Positions 15,291 to 18,329 of a DNA stretch of 18,329 nucleotides are shown here, piece by piece. Position 1 is the stretch's first letter. Each line of letters starts with the position of its first letter. The stretch lies in NCBI GenBank assembly GCA_900556365.1, contig USOG01000012.1:1-18329 (forward strand). Reading direction: 5' to 3'. The notes beneath the pieces were generated by a model. The model did no database searches and had not been told where the DNA came from. It was given only the letters and a program-made list of their open reading frames with translations. Both the position numbers and the translations under genes were made by a program. The stretch is from an uncultured Collinsella sp. GTDB lineage: Bacteria > Actinomycetota > Coriobacteriia > Coriobacteriales > Coriobacteriaceae.

Positions 15291-17237
15291 GTGCGTGTGG
15301 CCGGTCACGACAACATTCCAACACTCGCCGAGCAGGTTTCGCGCGTTCCCACGCAGCCCGGATGTTACCTTTGGAAAGATGCCAAGGGCGATGTCATCTA
15401 CGTTGGCAAGGCAAAAAACCTGCGTTCCCGTATGCGCCAGTACGTGACACTGCAGGATGAGCGTCAAAAGATCCCGCTGATGATGCAGCTGGTGGCGAGC
15501 TTTGACTATATCGTGGTGGAGACCGAGCACGAGGCGTTGGTGCTCGAGCGCAATTTGATTGGTCAGTACCATCCGTACTTTAACGTTGACCTCAAGGATG
15601 ACAAGAGCTACCCCTTTATCGCCATTACAAAGGGCGACCTGTATCCCGCTATCAAATATACGCGCGAGCGTCATAAGCCGGGAACGCGTTATTTTGGTCC
15701 CTATACCGATAGCCGTGCGGCACGTGAGACGATAGATACGCTGCGCAAGGTTATCCCCATCTGCTCCGCATCCTGTGCGGAGTGGCGTCGTTGTCGTCGT
15801 ATCGTCGAGTCCCACAAGGGCGAGGAAGACATCGTCAATATGATTTGCGCGCAAAACGGGCGCCCCTGCTTTGACTACCATGTCGGGCGCGGCCCGGGTG
15901 CGTGTGTCGGCGCGATTTCTCCGGCAGACTATGCCAAGAACGTCAAGCGCGTCGAGCGCTTTTTGTCGGGCCATCGCAAGGATGTCGTCGATGAGCTGAC
16001 CTCCGAGATGACGGATGCCGCCGAGGCGCTCGACTTTGAGCGCGCGGCACGCGTCAAACGTCGTTTGGAGGTCATCAGGGGTCTGGACGACCGTCAGCAA
16101 GTCGTTTTTCCCTCCAGTGTCGATATCGATGTCATCGGTTTCTATCGCGAGGAGACCATCTCTGCCGCTTGCGTCTTCGTCGTTCGCGAGGGCCGAACAG
16201 TTCGCACCTGCGAGTTCATTCTCGACAAGGGTCTTGATGTTGACGAGGAAGAGCTCCAGTCGGGCTTTCTTAAGCGCTATTACGACGAGACGGCTGATAT
16301 TCCAGCTGAGATAAACCTCTCTGTCGAGCTTGAGGATGCAGAGGCGCTGGGGGAGTGGCTTGCAGGCAAGCGCGAGCGTTCCTGCCATCTCCATAGGCCG
16401 CAGCGTGGCGAAAAGCACCGTTTGCTCGATATGGCATCCAAAAATGCGCGCCATGCCCTCATGCGCTACATGATGCGAACGGGGTACGCTGACGATCGCA
16501 CCAATCAAGCGCTCCTGGAGCTCGAAAGCGCGCTGGCGCTGCCGGCGCCGCCGATGCGTATCGAGTGCTTCGATATCTCGACGCTGCACGGAACCTTTAC
16601 CGTCGCCTCGATGGTGGTGTTTACCAACGGACGCGCCGACAAGAGCCAGTACCGTCGTTTTAAAATTCAGGCCGAATTGGACGAGGCAAACGACTTCGTG
16701 TCGATGTCCGAGGTTTTGGGACGACGCTATGCTCCCGAGCGCATGGCCGACGAGCGCTTTGGCTCGCGTCCCGATTTGCTCGTTGTCGATGGCGGTAAGC
16801 CGCAATTGACCGCTGCGATCAAGCAACTTGAGGCTCTTGGGCTCGATATACCGGTTTGTGGCTTGGCAAAGGCCGATGAGGAGGTTTTCGTGCCTTGGGA
16901 CGAGACTCCCGTCGTGCTTCCGACCGGGTCCGCGTCGCTCTATCTAATTAAACAGGTGCGCGATGAATCGCACCGTTTTGCAATCACATTCCATCGTGAG
17001 TTGCGTGATAAAGCCATGACAGTTTCGGTACTCGATGACGTTCCAGGCGTGGGACCCACCAGAAAACGTGCCCTTATGCGCCATTTTGGCTCGATGAAGC
17101 GTTTGCGCGCGGCGAGCGAGCAAGAGATCGCGGAAGTTCGCGGCATACCTGCCGATGTTGCCAAGGCGGTCCACGAGGCGCTCGTTGCGTGGAATGCCGA
17201 GCGCGCCGAGGCGGCGGCTGGCCATTCCGATAGCTAA
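15291..17237 (+). CDS. uvrC: excinuclease ABC subunit C
   Basis: Dual-incision nuclease of nucleotide excision repair. The 648-residue protein has the full domain order: GIY-YIG nuclease (GCYLW ... VIYVGKAKNLRSR, about 22-47), a cysteine-bearing region (158-205), the UVR motif that binds UvrB (about 235-264), the RNase H-like nuclease with ECFDIS (425-430) and VVDGG (498-502), and tandem helix-hairpin-helix motifs (LDDVPGVGPTRKRAL, 581-595, and the following ~35 residues). Two in-frame GTG starts are possible. 15291 abuts the murJ TAG; 15297 has AGTAGG five bases upstream. I give the longer one, but the second is at least as likely. Coupling to murJ is expected. The cysteine region differs from E. 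coli UvrC (insertion, one Cys lost). Confidence 0.97.
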   Translation: MRVAGHDNIPTLAEQVSRVPTQPGCYLWKDAKGDVIYVGKAKNLRSRMRQYVTLQDERQKIPLMMQLVASFDYIVVETEHEALVLERNLIGQYHPYFNVDLKDDKSYPFIAITKGDLYPAIKYTRERHKPGTRYFGPYTDSRAARETIDTLRKVIPICSASCAEWRRCRRIVESHKGEEDIVNMICAQNGRPCFDYHVGRGPGACVGAISPADYAKNVKRVERFLSGHRKDVVDELTSEMTDAAEALDFERAARVKRRLEVIRGLDDRQQVVFPSSVDIDVIGFYREETISAACVFVVREGRTVRTCEFILDKGLDVDEEELQSGFLKRYYDETADIPAEINLSVELEDAEALGEWLAGKRERSCHLHRPQRGEKHRLLDMASKNARHALMRYMMRTGYADDRTNQALLELESALALPAPPMRIECFDISTLHGTFTVASMVVFTNGRADKSQYRRFKIQAELDEANDFVSMSEVLGRRYAPERMADERFGSRPDLLVVDGGKPQLTAAIKQLEALGLDIPVCGLAKADEEVFVPWDETPVVLPTGSASLYLIKQVRDESHRFAITFHRELRDKAMTVSVLDDVPGVGPTRKRALMRHFGSMKRLRAASEQEIAEVRGIPADVAKAVHEALVAWNAERAEAAAGHSDS

Positions 17238-17337
17238 ACACGAGCCTAAACTACTGATATACATGATTGCGTGATTTTCAACCATTTATTTCGCCATGAT
17301 TGCCTGCTGGTTTCGGGTTTTATTAACGCTAAAACGT
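17238..17337 (+). other. non-coding gap after uvrC with a near-identical direct repeat
   Basis: No gene is seen here. An AT-rich 100-base stretch follows the uvrC stop without a clear intrinsic terminator. It holds CATGATTGCGTG (17262-17273) and CATGATTGCCTG (17295-17306), 11 of 12 identical and 33 bases apart, close to three helical turns, upstream of the promoter of the next gene. Confidence 0.5.
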
Positions 17338-17369
17338 TTGACTGACCCAAGTGAAAACCCTGCTATCCT
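17332..17369 (+). promoter_or_regulatory. promoter with overlapping palindrome for the solute-binding protein gene
   Basis: TGCTATCCT (17361-17369) is a good extended -10 of actinobacterial type. TTGACT (17338-17343) lies 20 bases upstream; ACTGAC (17341-17346) gives a 17-base spacing. The perfect 8-bp palindrome AAACGTTT (17332-17339) overlaps the -35 and has the central CG typical of LacI-family operators. AACCC/GGGTT arms (17356-17376) also flank the -10. The predicted start is near 17376, leaving a leader of about 225 bases. Confidence 0.6.
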
Positions 17370-17375
17370 GCGGGT

Positions 17376-17601
17376 TGACGAAGACTGATATCTCACCTCG
17401 CCGATACATACTGTCTGGCGAATCGTTTGTCAACGAATTCGGTGAACGGTAGTAAATACCGTTCAAGCGTATGTATGTATCGGTCGCCGAGCGCGGCACC
17501 TCAGTTGGGCTCGTCGGTAGGTAAGGTATATATCGTCCGCAAGTTGCGCGGGGGCACGTCTAGGTGCTCCCGGGTAAGATTCTCTATTGATAGGAGAAGA
17601 C
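17376..17601 (+). promoter_or_regulatory. structured 5' leader, candidate riboswitch-like element of unknown class
   Basis: A three-way junction can be drawn by eye. P1 is CCGATACATAC (17401-17411) with GTATGTATCGG (17473-17483), 11 bp. P2 is 17419-17427 with 17432-17441, 9 bp with one bulged A and a TGTC loop. P3 is GAACGGTA/TACCGTTC (17444-17451, 17457-17464), 8 bp with a GTAAA loop. Outer CTCG (17397-17400) can extend P1 by pairing CGAG (17488-17491), but the same CGAG can instead pair GCTCG (17509-17513). Downstream are a 9-bp hairpin (17549-17572) and a Shine-Dalgarno-burying hairpin (17580-17598). It is not recognisable as TPP, purine, T-box or hammerhead. Covariation is untested, and a DNA-level operator dyad is the alternative. 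Confidence 0.5.
17580..17598 (+). promoter_or_regulatory. hairpin sequestering the ribosome binding site
   Basis: TTCTC (17580-17584) pairs with GAGAA (17594-17598), and TA (17585-17586) with TA (17591-17592). G17593 is bulged and the loop is TTGA. The AGGAG site (17592-17596) of the next gene is inside the stem. CTCC at 17567-17570 in the preceding hairpin is also complementary to GGAG, giving a second possible anti-Shine-Dalgarno. Confidence 0.45.
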
Positions 17602-18329
17602 ATGGCCATCATCAACAAGGGTATGTCCAGGCGTTCGTTCCTCGGCCTCACCGGCAGCGTCGCTGCTGTCGCAGGGCTTGGTCTCACCGGCTGCGGTGGC
17701 AGCTCTAGCGACGAGGGTTCCGCTTCCGGTTCCACCGATTCCGCCAACCGTGGCGGCGGCGTGATCACCGCTGGTTCCGCTTACGCTCCGTCCAGCTTCG
17801 ATCCCGCCAGCACCGGCTCCGCTGTGGGCCTGGGTGCTAACTGGCACGTCGTTGAGGGTCTCTACGGCATCGATTACCACGACTACAGCACCTTCAACGA
17901 GCTCGCCACCGACGATCCCAAGTCTGTGGACGACACCACTTTCGAGGTCACCATCCGCAAGGGCGCCAAGTTCTCCGATGGCACCGAGGTCACCGCTGAC
18001 GATGTCGTTGCTTCCTACACCGCTTGCGCCGCTTCCGCTACCTATGCTCCGTTCTTCCAGCCCTTCGAGTCCATCGAGGCCAAGGACGCCAGCACCGTGA
18101 CGGTCAAGACCAAGGTCCCCAACTTCTCCCTGCTCAAGGATCGTCTGGCCATCGTCCGCGTTACCCCGGCCACCCAGACCGAGGAGGATCGCGCCAAGCA
18201 GCCGATCGGCTCCGGCCCCTGGATGTACGACTCTATCTCCGATACCGAGATTACCCTGGTTCCCAACCCCGAGTACAACGGTGAGTATGCTGCCGAGGAT
18301 AAGAAGATCCAGTACAGCATCCTGACCGA
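17602..18329 (+). CDS. family-5 ABC transporter solute-binding lipoprotein (peptide-type), partial at window end
   Basis: Extracytoplasmic binding protein that captures a solute, usually oligopeptides or similar, for an ABC importer. The frame is open from ATG 17602 to the window edge, and 242 codons are visible of a family usually above 500. Seen: a twin-arginine signal SRRSFLGL (9-16), hydrophobic stretch, and lipobox LTGC with the lipidated Cys at 31, indicating a Tat-exported, membrane-anchored lipoprotein. A Ser/Gly/Asp linker (32-52) follows. GAKFSDGTEVTADDVVASY (121-139) is the family-5 signature, and PIGSGPWMY (201-209) matches the GTGPY-like segment. AGGAG is 5 bases upstream. Codon use is much more restricted (GCT, GGT, TCC, ACC, CGT, AAG) than in the repair genes, suggesting high expression. 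Ligand unknown; permease genes would lie beyond the window. Confidence 0.93.
   Translation, partial: MAIINKGMSRRSFLGLTGSVAAVAGLGLTGCGGSSSDEGSASGSTDSANRGGGVITAGSAYAPSSFDPASTGSAVGLGANWHVVEGLYGIDYHDYSTFNELATDDPKSVDDTTFEVTIRKGAKFSDGTEVTADDVVASYTACAASATYAPFFQPFESIEAKDASTVTVKTKVPNFSLLKDRLAIVRVTPATQTEEDRAKQPIGSGPWMYDSISDTEITLVPNPEYNGEYAAEDKKIQYSILT

Noticed and set aside
13833..16826. 997-codon minus-strand open frame opposite murJ and uvrC
   Set aside because: It is in exact codon register with two clear genes, has no ribosome site or recognisable motif, and a composition (many His, Gln, Arg, Asp) typical of reverse-complement translation. It reflects missing TTA/CTA/TCA codons.
17356..17376. terminator of uvrC
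   Set aside because: AACCC/GGGTT is short and followed by GACGAAG rather than a T-run; the sequence fits a -10 region better.
17471..17524. 17-codon leader peptide (ATG 17471 to TAA 17524)
   Set aside because: There is no Shine-Dalgarno sequence before it, its start lies at the P1 helix, and no runs of regulatory codons are present.
17488..17601. T-box leader or transcription attenuator
   Set aside because: No T-box sequence (the UGGN-binding bulge consensus) is seen, and the hairpin at 17549-17572 is not followed by a T-run, so termination control is not supported.
17427..17708. 93-codon open frame through the leader into the solute-binding protein gene
   Set aside because: It starts at TTG without a ribosome site, overlaps the real gene in another frame and has shadow composition (Arg/Ser-rich).

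Overview
The window looks like ordinary chromosome from a Coriobacteriia-type actinobacterium, most likely Collinsella or a close relative. This is inferred from moderately high GC, strong avoidance of TTA/CTA/TCA codons, actinobacterial protein variants (a His in the first UvrA zinc site, an actinobacterial-style MurJ) and the coaE-uvrB neighbourhood. No database search was possible. I see no prophage, insertion sequence, CRISPR array, tRNA or rRNA.

Layout. (1) Bases 1-3756, plus strand: a terminator of an upstream gene, then coaE (dephospho-CoA kinase), a small membrane-anchored lytic transglycosylase overlapping it by 8 bases, and uvrB, closed by a strong terminator at 3714-3756. (2) Bases 3776-9898, minus strand: a four-gene block read right to left, with an LtaS-like lipoteichoic acid synthase/phosphoglycerol transferase, an Mrp/ApbC P-loop ATPase (Fe-S carrier), an HI0933/BaiN-like flavoprotein whose GTG start abuts the mrp stop, and a large FAD-dependent dehydrogenase (COG2509-like) behind a hairpin. 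(3) Bases 10092-17237, plus strand: uvrA, then the tight set ybaK-murJ-uvrC with gaps of 3 and 0 bases. (4) Bases 17238-17601: a 364-base non-coding stretch with a good promoter and an elaborately structured 5' leader. (5) Base 17602 to the window end: the N-terminal third or more of a Tat/lipobox family-5 (peptide-type) ABC solute-binding lipoprotein, with no stop inside the window.

How they work together. All three excinuclease genes (uvrB, uvrA, uvrC) lie within 16 kb but in three transcription units, interleaved with envelope genes (lytic transglycosylase, LTA synthase, murJ) and a redox/Fe-S group (Mrp plus two flavoproteins). The gene content is housekeeping.

The most unusual signal is regulatory. 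The leader of the solute-binding protein (about 17376-17601) can fold into a three-way junction whose outer helix has a mutually exclusive alternative partner, followed by a hairpin that buries the Shine-Dalgarno sequence. That is the architecture of a cis-acting RNA switch, and I do not recognise it as a known class. Secondary points are a pair of inverted TTRCTGTAAC elements before the LTA synthase, an imperfect LexA-like site before uvrA, and a UvrC whose presumed Fe-S cysteine set is altered.
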